Positions 1-12,194 are shown, counted from the stretch's first letter. The stretch: DNA of 64,000 nt from Helicoverpa zea (GCF_022581195.2 NC_061465.1:4714501-4778500), one strand, 5' to 3'. Translations and numbers: made by a program. The notes: generated from the letters alone by a model not told the origin.

Positions 1-3000
1 GCTACAAATCTGTGTGTCGGAGCACAAACCCAATTAACACTCTACAGGGTAAATGACAGCCTCGGCAGCTGTTTACTGCCAGTTCAAAGACGCTGGATTT
101 GGAAACACCATGAATATACAATCGAGGCTCGACACTGGTCGGCTAGCGGTTTGGGATGGCCGGACATGTACGAGATGTGGGTACAAACTTTGTCTTACGT
201 AGTTTCAATTTTAAAGTTGTTTGCGGTTCGTATACGCTTACAACTGCATTCACTGATTGTATGTTAATCTTTCAGTTATATATGTATATTGAATTGTTAC
301 TCCATATATTTTTTCTTTTCAATCTTCATATTGTCATAATATAAGAAAAAAATATTCGTACCTGAAGCCATATTGTGATCAATGACATCATTACTTAGCG
401 ACAGACAACGTCTTTCAAGTTTGATAGATGTACATTCGCGAGTCATCACTCCTCAAATGATTGACAGTCGTAATGTTCCAGTAATGCTATTCACTCTTGA
501 CATTTCCAATAATCTAGGCTTTTAGGAGTTACTTTATTACTGTACTGAAACTGATTCTAGCACTATATTAAAGCGCAGTCAGACTGAAAATCTCCTTAGC
601 GGAGCGAACTGGAGACAGCTAAATTACATCGTATATCAATATTCAAATAAATTATTATAGGAGACGTGCCTTAGCTCTGCAGTCACTTAAACTACGTTCG
701 AATGTAGATTTATATTCCTCCTAGAACTTGGATTTAGAAACTACAGGTACCTATATAATTGTGTTGCTCTGAAACAAAAGATATAAATTGCTTTTGAATA
801 ACAAAGGTGTATTTCCTGAAATGTGTGAATGACATGGAAACATTCTAAATTAGGTTCAATCAATTTGGAGTCCTTCTGAGAAACGTACAATTGAACTCTT
901 CTGTTTTATTTAAGCTTAATTGATTTTGCTCTTTTTATTTTGGTGCACCCTGTCTCTACTCGCTAATCTTTTGGACAACGGTATAACACATTACTTGGTA
1001 AAATCACCCATCTTACACCATTTAATTTGACATCAAAAATCCATCACAAACTATTTGCATGTTTATTTATCCGTAATGTAAGCTGTAAACTGATTTGTCA
1101 AACGCCAAGTTTGGCCAGGCAAGTTGGCTAGGCTCATGAATATGCAAGCCTTGGACTGGCTAGGGCTTGCCAAACTTATATTAAACGCATCGCAGAGACA
1201 ATGATCGCACGTAAATGATTGCTTAGCTAGTGGGTCAGATTATTCGGCTGTTTGTATGTTTATTGGCTCGCTTTGTCGTTTGAGAAGGGGATAGTAGGTA
1301 GTGTTAGAAATGTGTGTTGTTTTGTGTTTTGGTGACTTTACATGCGTGATTCATTATCACCAAAGACTATCGCACATGGAAACATCATACGTACTCGTAC
1401 ATTGCACTATCTAGAAATTGTTTGTAAACTGTAAAGGACAACACTAAATTAAAAGTGGAAATGTGTGGCTGGAAGCATCGACTATATAATATTTAAGCTA
1501 ATGCAATTACATCTAACCTAAGAAAATACTTAGAAACGAATCAAGAATTGATACCATACGAGAAAAGAAAATGGAAACGCCAATTATCTTATTTACTCTT
1601 TAAAGCAAAACCATGCAGCTACGAGCTATTTTTGCAAAAGAACTTCACATTTCTAATTGACTCAAGAATCGCTAAGTGGCTAACTCGGTACGCATGACAG
1701 TCAAAAACTAAACAAAAATAGTGTAACACCCGCAGCCGCGAATAAAAATGAAATTGACACTATAACTGGCGTCTCTAATCCTGTTATCGTTCCCAAATCG
1801 GGAGTGGCAATCAGAGCGGGACTGACAAGGATTTAACAATATTCGTATTTCATGGTACAGTTACTCGGTGATTCTAATACGATAATTCCATTTTTTACGT
1901 CATTGGGTACGTCAGTCGTCGTCGGTCGTCACCCTACAATGACGCATACAGGGTGCGTACATTCGTCACGGCGATGCATTCGCTCATTTCGCTCCCCTAT
2001 TGTGATTGGATATCAAACGGTTATTTTATTGTAACTCTCGTTTATATGTTAAAGGCGATGTCACAGCGTTTGACACGTGTTTAGCATTCGACTTAACTGC
2101 TTTTGTTGCTAACTATTAGGGGATGGTATTGTTAAATTGTTGAGAAATTTAAAGTGTTTTAATTTGCTAAGTAATTCTTTTATAGTCTTTTTTTGCGTGT
2201 ATTTGAGTTGGGTGTGTAAATAAATTTGCTGCTTTTTAGTTTCCCGTATTTAATGGGTGTTTGTGTAATAATGTACATATATGAGAAACAGTAAGAGCTT
2301 TTTAATTAGGAATTAAAGAAAAGGTATCTAACTAAAATGAATAAAAAGTAATTGTTTTTTTTATTCACAATGCCAATCAATGAATTAGGCAAATTACGAT
2401 CAAACGTTGAACTTACTACTCGATAATAAGGGATCAAACCAATTGAGTTGATTGGTTATGTTTAATTCATTCGTGTTATGCAGATCGGTTCAAGTAGCTG
2501 CTTGTATTAAGTCACATTAGTTACAGCATAGTGTAGTTGCACATAATTATGTTCGCACGCTTAATTGATATTATTGGAATTCTGCAACATATATCTGTAA
2601 AGTATATCATTAAAGAGTTGTAATTATAGGAACCAATTTACCTCTACTTTTACAATTTAATTATATTTATATTTAATTTTGTTCTATTTAATACAATAAA
2701 TAAGCGTTTCAAACATAGAATTTACGTTTGTTTTTGAATTGACGCTACAATATTAACTGTAAAAAATAGTATCATGTTTCAAATAACCATTCTATTTAAT
2801 AAAGATAATGCACACAGTAATAAAGTTTTCTATAGATACAAAAAAAAACTAAGCTGATATGACACAGCCCACGTGCCAGCCGTCGCCGCCTGTCATCTGA
2901 CTTGACATGTGAATGACAGCAGGGAGCCAGCGAAATGAAACGACATAGTACTGTCGGGATTTGTATGCATGAGAAGAAACGCCGAAGCGGTCGCGAATAA

Positions 3001-3104
3001 AGGAACAGCCTGTATATAGAAGTTGTGCTGTGCTTTATTAGGAAACTTGCAAAATTAATAATAATATTTCTTTTTTCGTATTTTGGAGTCATATTGACTT
3101 TTCT
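1..3104. other. Unassigned AT-rich sequence
   Basis: No gene or recognisable repeat was found here. A CpG-richer patch lies near 1880-2000. An imperfect hairpin is formed by AAGTTTGG at 1107-1114 and CCAAACTT at 1170-1177. The open frames present are of a length expected by chance and resemble no family I know. Confidence 0.6.
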
Positions 3105-3235
3105 GAGTCTTACCAAGGGGTATTGGGTTGAGGAGAAGGCAGTCGCTACTTATAAAGGACTGGTACTTAGCTGCATCCGATTAGACTGGAAGCCGACCCC
3201 AACATATGTATTTGGGAAAAAGGATAGACAGATGG
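3105..3235 (+). mobile_element. 5'-truncated tRNA-derived SINE (lepidopteran, RTE-tailed)
   Basis: This segment matches the 3' part of the full-length SINE at 48027-48408, in sense orientation. Shared blocks include CCAAGGGGTAT, GGGTTGAGGAG, GGCAGTCGCT, TTAGACTGGAAGCCGACCCC and a 3' GGGAAA run followed by a degenerate GGATGATG-like end. The tRNA-like head is missing, and a short piece between the GGGTT and GAGGAG blocks is deleted compared with the full copy. No clear flanking duplication was seen, which with the mismatches suggests an old insertion. Confidence 0.75.
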
Positions 3236-6200
3236 TTGCCTTTTCTGTGTAAAATTAAATTTCTCTGAAATATTTTATGAGAGCTAAATCAAAGATAACA
3301 CACTACTCAAATGCGATGGAAATTACGGAAGTTATTTCCTATCTGCAGATACAGCAGAATCGTAACTTCGAATGCCCAAAACATGAAACAAAATTCAAAT
3401 TTCCTTATGATTTGTATCTCCACGATTTATTCCGAGTATATTCTTTTGAGTCTTTTCAATCTCGCATAGAAACTAAGATAGTAATATGAGGTAAGGAGGT
3501 CGCTTAGCCCTCCATTCACGACGTCTATTCAGTGCTAACCTATAAGCATTGTCGATGTTCAACGAAAGCAGGTCAACTGAACATATTGAAGATGCATGTG
3601 TATGCGTACGTGGAGTATGAGATTTGTCATGTATGCTGTACTAAGTTTTGTATAAATCTTTATTTACATGACCGGTTACCTAAGTTTTACTTAATAACCA
3701 AGGTGAATGATTTAATCAAGAAAAATTTGCTTTGTTGCTGAAAATGGGGGAATCGGGTCCAGCAGTATTCTGTTTTTGTATTGTAGGGGTTTAGGTAGAG
3801 GCAAATCAATATCGGGAAGTATTCATCACACATAGTCTTAGTTAAAACAGTACCCAATTCGGACAATTTCTCCATAAAACTATTCTAAATTAAAATGCAG
3901 CCAATACTCGCAAGATTCACGGTTAAGAACGTCAGTACCTACTTATTACTCAATCATAAAGCGATACATCTTCCCCGATATCACTGCAGCAATCACAATA
4001 TAATTAAATTTTTAATTCCCCAGCAAAACTCATCGTCCATAATCAGATTACTGGCAAGTATATCGACGTTTATTCAAACGGCTGCGGCAGGGGCGGTCTA
4101 TTTAATTACAAAGCTAGACACAATCGTTGGTGCGTTCACGTGTGTCGTATTGGACTAACTCAGTCCATTTCTCCTGGCTCCATGTACAATGTAGATGGCA
4201 ATGTGTGATGGATCGTTTTGTGTTTTAAATGTGTTATTGGTAATTATTTCGAGTTTTATTTTGTTGTCTTTTGAGCCTATTTCTTTAATTTGAATATAAA
4301 TATTCGGTAGTCCTACCTGAACGTATGTTTTCGGAGCTGGATAGTTGGCCTCTGTTCACTTGATTGTATCTTGGATAGGGAGACGAACGGTAGAGGAGGC
4401 ACGTTAGTTAAAGCGACCATTATATCCCTATGAAACTGTACATATTTATGTTGATTTATTTGCCAACTTTTACACCAACATAAAATCCAAATAGCAGCAT
4501 CAACTATTCCACCTAGCTTTGAAAATGTCGGTTTGTAAAACAACAAAAAAAAAACTGCGCCTTTTCCTGCAGATTCATCTTCCGTTACCATAATACATCA
4601 TATACGTCATATCTAACACGGGTATCCGTCGTTTTTCCGTCTTCGCGTCAGGAAAGCGACTCCGATCAATCGGTCAAAAGAAATTATGTAAGTCGCCAGG
4701 TAGCCGTTCCATATTCCGTCGGCAATGACCTGGTTGTTCATCGATCAACCCTTGCGGTAGGTCAAAAGTACTCGTGTATCGTGTGGGAGTCGCGTGACTA
4801 ACAGGTATTAAGGCGAATTATATTTCACGCCCAAAACTGGGGATATTAACTCACGGATTTCTAGGTTTCCGAAGTTGGTTAGGTTATTGATTAACTTTTG
4901 CGGCGTTTTGTTGTTCGTGACTTTCGTTAAAAGAGATTTCTATTTGCTGAGTTAAATAATTCTTACATAGATTCCGTTTTTGCAAGTGGATACCTATTCA
5001 GATAGATGTAAGTATATGTTCTTTGAATACAAATACTTAGTGTCATTCGTTTTTTTTATTTTAAAACTAAAATACTAGTGGTTAATTTATTATTGTTCAG
5101 TACCTATTACTGTTCTTCTTTGTTACACTTTAAAACAGCAGGTAACTTGTACATACCGGACTTAACTTCGTCAGGGTTCTATTACTCTTTTTCGTTCTAG
5201 TTGCAACAGTACTTGTTCCACGTAACTAAGTTAGGTTTTAATTGTTTCTGCTTGCACCGCAGATTGCAACTGTGTTTCCCACGTAGCAATAGAACGCCTG
5301 TAGATTTTATGATAGCAACACGTATTAGCAAAACTTTTGCTGTTAAAAGTGTTTAGTCGAATAAAATGGAACTTTGTTGCGTGCTCCAACTCAACTTGAG
5401 CTTAGTTCCTAAGTTATAGTGCAGGAGAACAGTAGTTAGCACCAATGTTGCGTTTATTTGGATTGTGATAAGTATAACTTAGTTTTGATGTAGTTTTTAT
5501 TAAGGTATTCACAGAATGCAGTTGGTGAAACATCCAGCAAGGTGATGTTATTATGTCCCAACTGAATTACATAGTTAGACCTGTATATATGTACCTGATA
5601 GTAGTGTGAGAACACGACCCGGTGTTATTTTTGTCGACGCAGTGGGGTCTGAGGGTGCATCGTTTAGCGCAAGAATTATAATAACAAAAAAAACAAGCCA
5701 TAATTTATTACCTTCCACCAAACACTTCAAAATAAAAAATAAAATCATAAATCCAGAAGAGATCGGACTCCTTACAGAAAATGTATTTATAGATTGGTTT
5801 AAACGTGAATCCGCAGAATCCGCGTTGATTAAACGTCGAGAGCCGTTGCGAGTCTTCTTGTTCCGCCTGCCTACTACCAAAGCCGCAAAATCAATCAATT
5901 TGTTGATTTATCTGACGTTCCGCAAGGAGCCGTGCGCTGACTATCCGTATTTCTCGAAATAAATTTTACTCTGGGCTTTTGTTTATTTATTTAGATAGGT
6001 CAAAACATTACATTAATTTATTGAGACGTAGTAACAATAAAGGTTGTTCTTTTTTTGTAATCTGAATTGATTAAAAGGTTTGACCTTTTGTTTTAAGCTG
6101 TAATTTGTTACGAAGATTGAAAGTAACGAGTGTCACAGAAATGTGTAGACCATTATTTATGCCGCACCACACGACAAATAATACATATTTGGTTGACTTT

Positions 6201-6824
6201 GCCAACGTATAAATTAATCAATTCGTAAAGCCTAGCCTAAATAATCAGATACGGTAATCAATCACCCGCTTTTTTCCAAGTAACCTACAATTTGACCCTC
6301 AAACATAATGCCTATTGGATACCTACCCAAAAAATCTGAAAATGTTTCTGCGTAGGCTTACAGACTGTTTTTTGGTTAATATACATTCCTACATACGCTT
6401 GGTGTTTTGATTGATTATAAAATAAAACATCCGCGAATAAGTAACATGACAGAGACCTGAAAGATCCATTAGGAACAGAATCAGTTGTCACAGTTAGGCT
6501 TTTGAAGCATTTCGGAGCATTTCAATGTAGTGGCATTATTCCCGTAAATCTGTCTTCATTTCTACACTAATAAAAATAAAAATAAATGATGTTTTCTTGT
6601 TTGGTTGTAGGTACCATAAATTCTTAAACTATTTGAAAAACTCCCACTGTTGAAAAGCTACGAGTTTACTCGGCTATATTTGGTCCGGGAAAAAGTACCC
6701 CCGGAATGTTGATGAAACCTCGGAGCTAGTATAAGTATCATAAGGACTCTTAAAGGATGTCAGTATATTTTGTAATCTATTATGAACTACGGACACGCCC
6801 AGCTATTTAAAATTAAGAGCTTAA
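3236..6824. other. Unassigned AT-rich sequence
   Basis: No gene, RNA or recognisable element was identified. The longest open frame (118 codons, plus strand, 5606-5962) overlaps a 107-codon frame on the other strand, has no recognisable motif, and is probably chance. Confidence 0.55.
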
Positions 6825-6943
6825 GCACTAGCTAAACGCTTGAGTGACTTTGTCTAGACTTATAGTCGCCGTCTTGCTTCTCCTATCTGAACTGGGAGCC
6901 AGTGTCTAGACAAAATGCACTAGCTCGCTTGCATACTCAGTGC
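6825..6943. repeat. Imperfect palindrome, possible small MITE
   Basis: TTTGTCTAGAC at 6849-6859 pairs with GTCTAGACAAA at 6904-6914. The outer parts (GCACTAGCT and its loose complement ending GCACT-like) also pair weakly, giving a structure of about 120 bp. No target duplication was found, so mobile-element status is only a guess. Confidence 0.3.
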
Positions 6944-7266
6944 ATAGCTCTGACATTACCTATGATGAATGTATCCTATCGGCCATCTAGGTGAGTACTA
7001 AGTTAATATAATGTGAAATGATTATGATCTTTGTTGTTAAGAACTTTTATTATTTTATTGCAAATTAATGTCTGAAGTGGGTAAGTTCTAACGGAAAAGA
7101 GAGAAAAATTAGAATTTTCATATTTTTTTGGAATTTTTGTAGCCACTGCCGGGTCTGATCGATGAGTGAACATTATTGCGTCAATTTCTTAATACGTTAC
7201 TGCTACGGTATTGGAAACCATAACGCTATGGGTTCTATATTTAAATAGGTAGTGTTAGCAATAACA
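6944..7266. other. Unassigned sequence before the hAT nest
   Basis: Nothing recognised in this 320-bp stretch, which ends at the left target duplication of the hAT element. Confidence 0.5.
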
Positions 7267-7527
7267 ATTTTGGTCAGCCCCGGATCTAGGGGGGGGCAAG
7301 CCGGGGCCCATGCCCCGGGCGGCAAATTCAGGGGGCGGCAAAATCAGGCGGCTGCCTGATTTTAAATCCTACATTTACCATAATAGTTACTTACAGGGCC
7401 GCCTTAACCTATGGTGCAGGGTGTTCGAATAACCCTGGCGCCGCGAGCTCAGGGGCGCCGCGGTACGCTCCTGGACCAAGAAATTTCAATTAAATTAATG
7501 TATTGTCATACAATGCCACGCGCGTTA

Positions 7528-7571
7528 GATACACTACTTTTATGTCCCAAAGGACATAAAAGTAGTGTATC
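7528..7571. repeat. Perfect 44-bp hairpin
   Basis: Two 20-bp arms (7528-7547 and 7552-7571) are exact reverse complements around the loop CAAA. The arm begins GATACACTAC. It sits next to a GC-rich subrepeat of the hAT element. Confidence 0.95.
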
Positions 7572-7585
7572 ATGTGTGTACTCAA

Positions 7586-7790
7586 AAAATTTCGCGCTCG
7601 CTTCGCTCGCGGTTTCTTTACTTTACACTTACATTTTTTTTTCACATATAGCTACTTTTAATTTAATGTCCCAATGCTCAAAAAAAATTCGCGCTCCCTT
7701 CGCTCGCGGCTTCTTCACTTCACAGTCGCCTTTTATTATATATGTTAAGGACTTTTAGTGATCCAAATCTCAAAAAAGCTTTTTCGGGCT
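7586..7790. repeat. Subrepeats with GCTCGCTTCGCTCGC core
   Basis: Three successive degenerate units of about 90 bp carry a CTCAAAAAA run followed by a GC-rich core (TTCGCGCTCGCTTCGCTCGC near 7593, a one-base variant near 7689, a decayed version near 7782) and then a TTCACTT-like stretch. A fourth core lies at about 9788-9809. The same unit appears on the opposite strand at 18290-18480. Confidence 0.7.
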
Positions 7791-7837
7791 TGCTTCACTT
7801 TATAGTTGTTTTTATTTTTCAACATTTTTTTGTCTAC

Positions 7838-7880
7838 AAACGACGCTACCTTTTTGCCTAGCAAAAAGGTAGCGTCGTTT
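7838..7880. repeat. Perfect 43-bp hairpin
   Basis: Arms 7838-7857 and 7861-7880 are exact 20-bp reverse complements around the loop CTA. The arm begins AAACGACGCTACC. Its sequence is unrelated to the hairpin at 7528, about 270 bp upstream. Confidence 0.95.
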
Positions 7881-8007
7881 TTAAGTCCTTTTATTAATAA
7901 GAAAGTAACTTCTAGTTTCTATTTATGGTACTACTTTAAGTCCCAAAATTTTAATTCATAGGCGCCAACGCCAACAAAGATCTATCTACGTTTGGGCTAC
8001 ATTTTAA

Positions 8008-8640
8008 GTCATTTTTGTTTGCCTCCGACTAGGTGCTCCATGCTGCTCTCCTCATCGCTGCCACTGCGGGGAAGCTGTCAACAGCCTCGGTCACCACGGC
8101 CTGTCGTGCAGCCGGAGTGCCGGCCGCATACCACGACATGCCAACATAAACGACGTGATCCGTCGCGCTCTTGTTGCCGTCGGCGTGCCAGCCGTACTCG
8201 AACCAAATGGCTTGGCACGCGACGATGGCAAGAGACCAGACGGCATGTCGCTATTTCCGTGGAAGGTGGGTAGGACTTTAGTGTGGGACGCGACATGCGT
8301 CGACACTCTTGCGCCATCTCACCTTCCCGGAACTGCATGTTGTGCTGGCTCCGCCGCTGCACAAGCAGAGAACCTCAAGCGGCGCAAATATAGTAACCTT
8401 ATAGGCAATTACATGTTTGAGCCGTTTGGGGTTGAAACTCTGGGGCCGTGGGGTCCGAGGGCGCACCTTCTTGCCAGGGATATTTCCCAGCGCCTGGTTG
8501 ACACTTCCCGGGACCCAAAGGCTGGCTTTTATTTCGCACAGAGGTTGAGCATTGCCATCCAACGTGGCAATGCTGCCAGTCTTTTGGGTACATTACCCAG
8601 TGACAGCGATGAGGAGCAATTTTTTGATGCACTGTATTAG
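8008..8640 (+). pseudogene. Retroelement polyprotein C-terminal fragment (5'-truncated)
   Basis: A 210-codon open frame runs from just after a stop at 8005-8007 to a TAG at 8638-8640. There is no natural start: the homologous part begins near 8017 (VCLRLG), before the first ATG at 8155. In order it shows a Cys/His cluster (residues 12-40, including CHCG and GHHGLSC), SAGR and NDVIRRAL segments, a GKRPDG...WDATCVD stretch (residues 75-97), and a GNYMFEPFGVETLGPWGP segment near residue 135. I recognise this arrangement from the tail of reverse-transcriptase polyproteins in many invertebrate genomes. The PD followed about 16 residues later by D resembles the restriction-like endonuclease motif of R2-type LINEs, but that match is inference. 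No RT palm domain is present, so this is a broken copy. It lies inside the outer hAT element. It is GC-rich against its surroundings and free of stops, so it is not very old. Confidence 0.7.
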
Positions 8641-8709
8641 TTTTAAGTTGTATATATATATATAAGTTTATTTTATTTTATTTTCAATTAATGTAAATAT
8701 ATTGTGAAT

Positions 8710-9601
8710 TAGACATGGGCAAAATGTGTCATTGAAAAGAAAAGATAGATATGCATCTTTCAATCACTGGGATATGAATCACTCTTTCATATCTTTATAT
8801 CAGTAGTTCAGTATAACTCAGTAGCTCGTTTAAACTCGCAACTCGTGTGCGGCTCACTCATTCAAATAGATCATTCAGATATAGTGATAGGTTGGTTGTT
8901 GTTTGCATCTTTCTGATATATTGAGCGGTTGCGATTGAACAACTTTTTTCTAATTAAAAAAAATACTATTCTTATGACTGTAGGTACAACCTACTTCTTT
9001 TATGTTAATTAGTTCAATGAATAGTCAATCGCAATCTAGTATTGAGCATAAGCATTAGTTTAGTAAGTATTAGAAAATAAAAATAGAAATAGCCTTCTGA
9101 TTTCCTTTCATACTTTACACAGGCTTAGGACTGTCTACCTACGAAATTATTTACGTGAAAATTAAATTTTAGTTCAAAATGTGTATTTCGAGTCAAAACA
9201 TGTTTGTTCGGTAGGCGGTAAGTTTTCAATACATTTGACAAGATTATAATACCGAAATATTCACTAGGGACAAACAATTATAAGCCTTATGCGTGAGCAA
9301 TAGAGTTAACAACTTATTATTGGGTGTCAACTTATTGTGGTCAAAGTAACGACATTCGTAATCGTATGGGTGCGAGCGAGACGGCTCTCTTGACGTTCAA
9401 CCAATGGCGCGCGACGAAGCTATCCGACGCCACAGATTAGTTAGTACCCGACGCGATGACCGACGAGTGAGTGAGGTGTAAAGAAAGATATACTGAACTA
9501 TATACTGACACATTCGGATATGTAAAGATATGAAGAGTGATTGATTCAAATGGAATGATTCATATCATTTGTATCTATCACTCCTGAGTTACCCATCTCT
9601 A
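8710..9601. mobile_element. Inner hAT-type element with 8-bp duplication
   Basis: The ends TAGACATGGGCAA and, on the minus strand from 9601, TAGAGATGGGTAA are inverted repeats. They continue inward with weak pairing through TATGAATCA and CATATCTTTA blocks. An exact 8-bp duplication, TTGTGAAT, flanks the element at 8702-8709 and 9602-9609. The interior has a CpG-rich patch at 9360-9460 and no transposase, so it is a non-autonomous hAT-like element that landed downstream of the retroelement fragment, within the outer hAT. Confidence 0.8.
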
Positions 9602-10116
9602 TTGTGAATAAATAAAAACTTAACAGATATATTTTTGTTTTGAGTTCTAAAATATAACAAAAAATTTCGTAAAAAAATCACAACCTGTGTTCCCGTGTTT
9701 TTGCATTCACCAACCAGCAATAACTTATGTACGATTGGGCTACAATTTAGGTAATTTTTGCTTTGACTTGTTAACTATAAAAAAAAAATTCGCGCTCGCT
9801 TCGCTCGCGCAATCGGTAACTACATATTATGTCTCTGTTTTTCGTATGGGTTTGACTTGTAGTTGGGGGCGTCGTAGAAATCTCGCCCAGGGCGCTAGTA
9901 GAGTTAAAGCCGGCATTGTCTGTCTCGACTTCATAACTTAAACCTGGCGAACAGTTTGAGCCTACAATGATTTGGACACATTTTTTTAAGTCCTTTACCT
10001 ACCAAAAAAGTGACTTTCGTTGGTGAAAATAAACATAAGTACGTAGGTAGGCGGGGCGGCATTTTTCAGTTTTTGCCCCGCCTAAAAAAAATTGAAGATC
10101 CGGGGCTGATTTTGGT

Positions 10117-11599
10117 ATATTTACTAGTAACTTTGCATATCGATCACCTGCTTGCATCCGATATTCGGTACGGCGCCGAACTATTAGTGCTAATCGGATA
10201 TCGGTGCTACTTGAGCTTGCAAATTGTTAATCCGCCTATATCAGAGCAATTTTAGACAGCCTGGCGCTATCTCCGTCTTGGGTGAGACGTAATCGATTGA
10301 CGTAATTGCCTTATATAATTATTTGATATCAGACGTGGATATGGAGTTCTCGCTCACAGGTGAATATCGTATCCTCAGAAATGTTTGAAGCACCATAGGC
10401 ATGTAGGTAGATTGCTTTGAAAAATGTTCCATTCAGCGAGTAAACATCGATATTTATAAAGATTATTCTGCCGACGTATCGGCACAGTTCGCAACGGATC
10501 GCCGCGTCCCGCAAAGTTGCAACTATAAGCCGATGTACAAAGTTATTTATTCTATGCCGCGTCCCTCGGCGGACGCAAAGCGATAACTTGCGATATTGAT
10601 GCGAGCTGTGAAATGTGATATTTTCAGTTTTATACAGTGTTCAGATTGTTATTGTTGTAAACAGAAGTTAGGTACAGCTCTAAGTAAGATAAAGCGTCAG
10701 TTGTATTCAGCTTGATATAACTGAAAGTTGAGCAACAAAGAGATATTTTAGGGAGAATGATCATAACCAGTTCTGCATCAAAAGCTTTATCCGCCCTTAT
10801 AGAAACAAAAATGTCAACGCCGCAAAGATAATAGTGGATGTACTTAACTGGCTTTCAAAGAGTGTAATGAAACATATACGCTATCAAGCTAAACAAAATA
10901 AAATGGTATTCAGCAGCTATGCGAGTGACGTTCGCGAGTGGCACAGGGCTTCGCGTCGTGCGGCCGTCCCGCATGTCACTAGCAAATGAAATGTGAATAA
11001 TGGACTGCGAAACGCCGCACGAATTGGAAATAGCAACCAAACACAGCTTACAAAATTTGAAACTGCTGTTTACACATGGCGCTGTGGAATTTCGTTATTT
11101 TGCGCATCGTCTTGCCATTTTCGCATTTTTTTAGCTTCTGTTTTAATTTAAGTGACTGTAGCGTGAAAGGAATTGTACTGTTTTCTTGATAAATGGATAG
11201 AAAGTAGGTTAGTAATGTAAGACGAGGGTGAGGTGACCTTTCTTTGCTTAGCAAGTAGGTAAGAAGCACATGGTAATAAGAAAGTTTAAGTCAAAGGTTT
11301 TTTTTTTTCATTACGACTTATCACAGGTTCTTAAGAAACTTCAAAAGCTAGGTGTGATTGAAACTTATGGAAAAGGACCAACAAGAAACACTCTTTTCGG
11401 AGTTGAAGCGCTTACAATGTTTTTCTTTACACTAGGTATAGGTTTATGCCGAGAAAATTGTACAATGCAAGTCTAGTTCAGAATTTTTTACGACACAAGT
11501 TCATAAAATATGCAAATCAAGTTATAATAATTTAAAAAACTTTACCAAAAGAAATAACATTATAGTTTCTGAACTAACAACATTTTTGTTCTGTCAGTC
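10117..11599. other. Unassigned sequence between hAT nest and 5S gene
   Basis: No gene recognised. GC-richer pockets at 10140-10260, 10480-10600 and 10920-11000 lack any motif I can name. Confidence 0.5.
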
Positions 11600-11717
11600 G
11601 CCAACGTCCAAACCACGTTGAATACACCGGTTCTCGTCCGATCACCGAAGTTAAGCAACATCGGGCGCGGTCAGTACTTGGATGGGTGACCGCCTGGGAA
11701 CACCGCGTGACGTTGGC
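11600..11717 (+). rRNA. 5S ribosomal RNA
   Basis: The 118-nt sequence starts GCCAACGTCC and ends GACGTTGGC, so its termini pair as helix I of 5S rRNA. The internal RNA polymerase III promoter is intact: the A-box region GAAGTTAAGCAAC is at about 11648-11660 and the C-box TGGATGGGTGACC at about 11679-11691. A five-T terminator follows directly. The sequence matches the insect 5S consensus closely. It differs from the copy at 13705-13822 at one position (AAACC here, ATACC there, in the GTCC-ACC segment). The gene product is the 5S component of the large ribosomal subunit. It is a dispersed single gene here, facing its partner 2 kb away, not part of a tandem array within the window. Confidence 0.95.
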
Positions 11718-11722
11718 TTTTT
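11718..11722 (+). terminator. Pol III terminator of 5S gene
   Basis: A run of five T directly follows the last base of the 5S gene, as expected for RNA polymerase III termination. Confidence 0.8.
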
Positions 11723-12194
11723 GCTAGTTTTGGAAGATTTTGATATTTTCTTCAATTATTTTAGGTGTATTATCGGGGGTTTGCTGCAAAACATACAGAA
11801 GATATTTGGGTAGGTAAATAAGTGTACTAATCATTTGTTATAGTTTTTTAGTCCAATAAATAGAAAGAACGGGTACAAAAAATGTTACACCTGTTATTTT
11901 CACTGAATTATAATTTCAGTTACCGCAGTTGTTGGCCTTATTTCGATTTTAATTCAAATATAAGGTAATTCATAATGAACAGGTACAAATACGAACTAAG
12001 CTTTTATTACCTAGAAAAGAAATAAAGGCAAATCAGATATCGTGTAGGTACGTTATAATTTCCGTAATGGACATAAATTAGCAGTAGTTTGGTTAGGCAC
12101 TGCGGGACTTGAGTTGTACTTACACAGAATAAACTTATTATGTACCAAACTGCCTGACTTTGGTAGTGGCTTTTTATCTATATAGAATATTTTT
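11723..12194. other. Unassigned spacer after 5S gene
   Basis: AT-rich sequence with no recognised feature. The four bases after the terminator (GCTA) are shared with the other 5S copy and then the flanks diverge. Confidence 0.5.

Larger units (their letters stand above)
7394..9922. mobile_element. Probable middle hAT-like layer
   Basis: A second pair of hAT-like ends lies within the outer element. The left one begins CAGGGCCGCCTTAAC at 7394. The right one, read on the minus strand from 9922, is CAGACAATGCCGGCTTTAAC. Both are followed inward by GCGCC/CCCTGG-type GC-rich sequence. The flanking 8-mers (GTTACTTA on the left, TCTCGACT on the right) do not match, so this layer is inferred from end similarity only. 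Confidence 0.35.
7275..10108. mobile_element. Outer hAT-type DNA transposon (non-autonomous, nested)
   Basis: The element begins CAGCCCCGGATCT and ends with the exact reverse complement AGATCCGGGGCTG. It is bracketed by a perfect 8-bp target duplication, ATTTTGGT, at 7267-7274 and 10109-10116. CAG...CTG ends plus an 8-bp duplication are the hallmark of the hAT superfamily. Inside the 13-bp inverted ends both termini are GC-rich with GGGGCGGC-type tracts. No hAT transposase is visible, so the element is non-autonomous. Much of its 2.8 kb consists of later insertions: a retroelement coding fragment, an inner hAT with its own duplication, and a probable middle hAT-like layer. It is the best-defined mobile element in the first 15 kb. 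Confidence 0.85.

Noticed and set aside
5606..5962. 118-codon plus-strand open frame
   Set aside because: It overlaps a long frame on the other strand, has no recognisable domain, and frames of this length are expected by chance in 64 kb of two-strand AT-rich sequence.
8078..8632. Several minus-strand frames over the retroelement fragment
   Set aside because: They are antisense shadows of the plus-strand retroelement coding frame.
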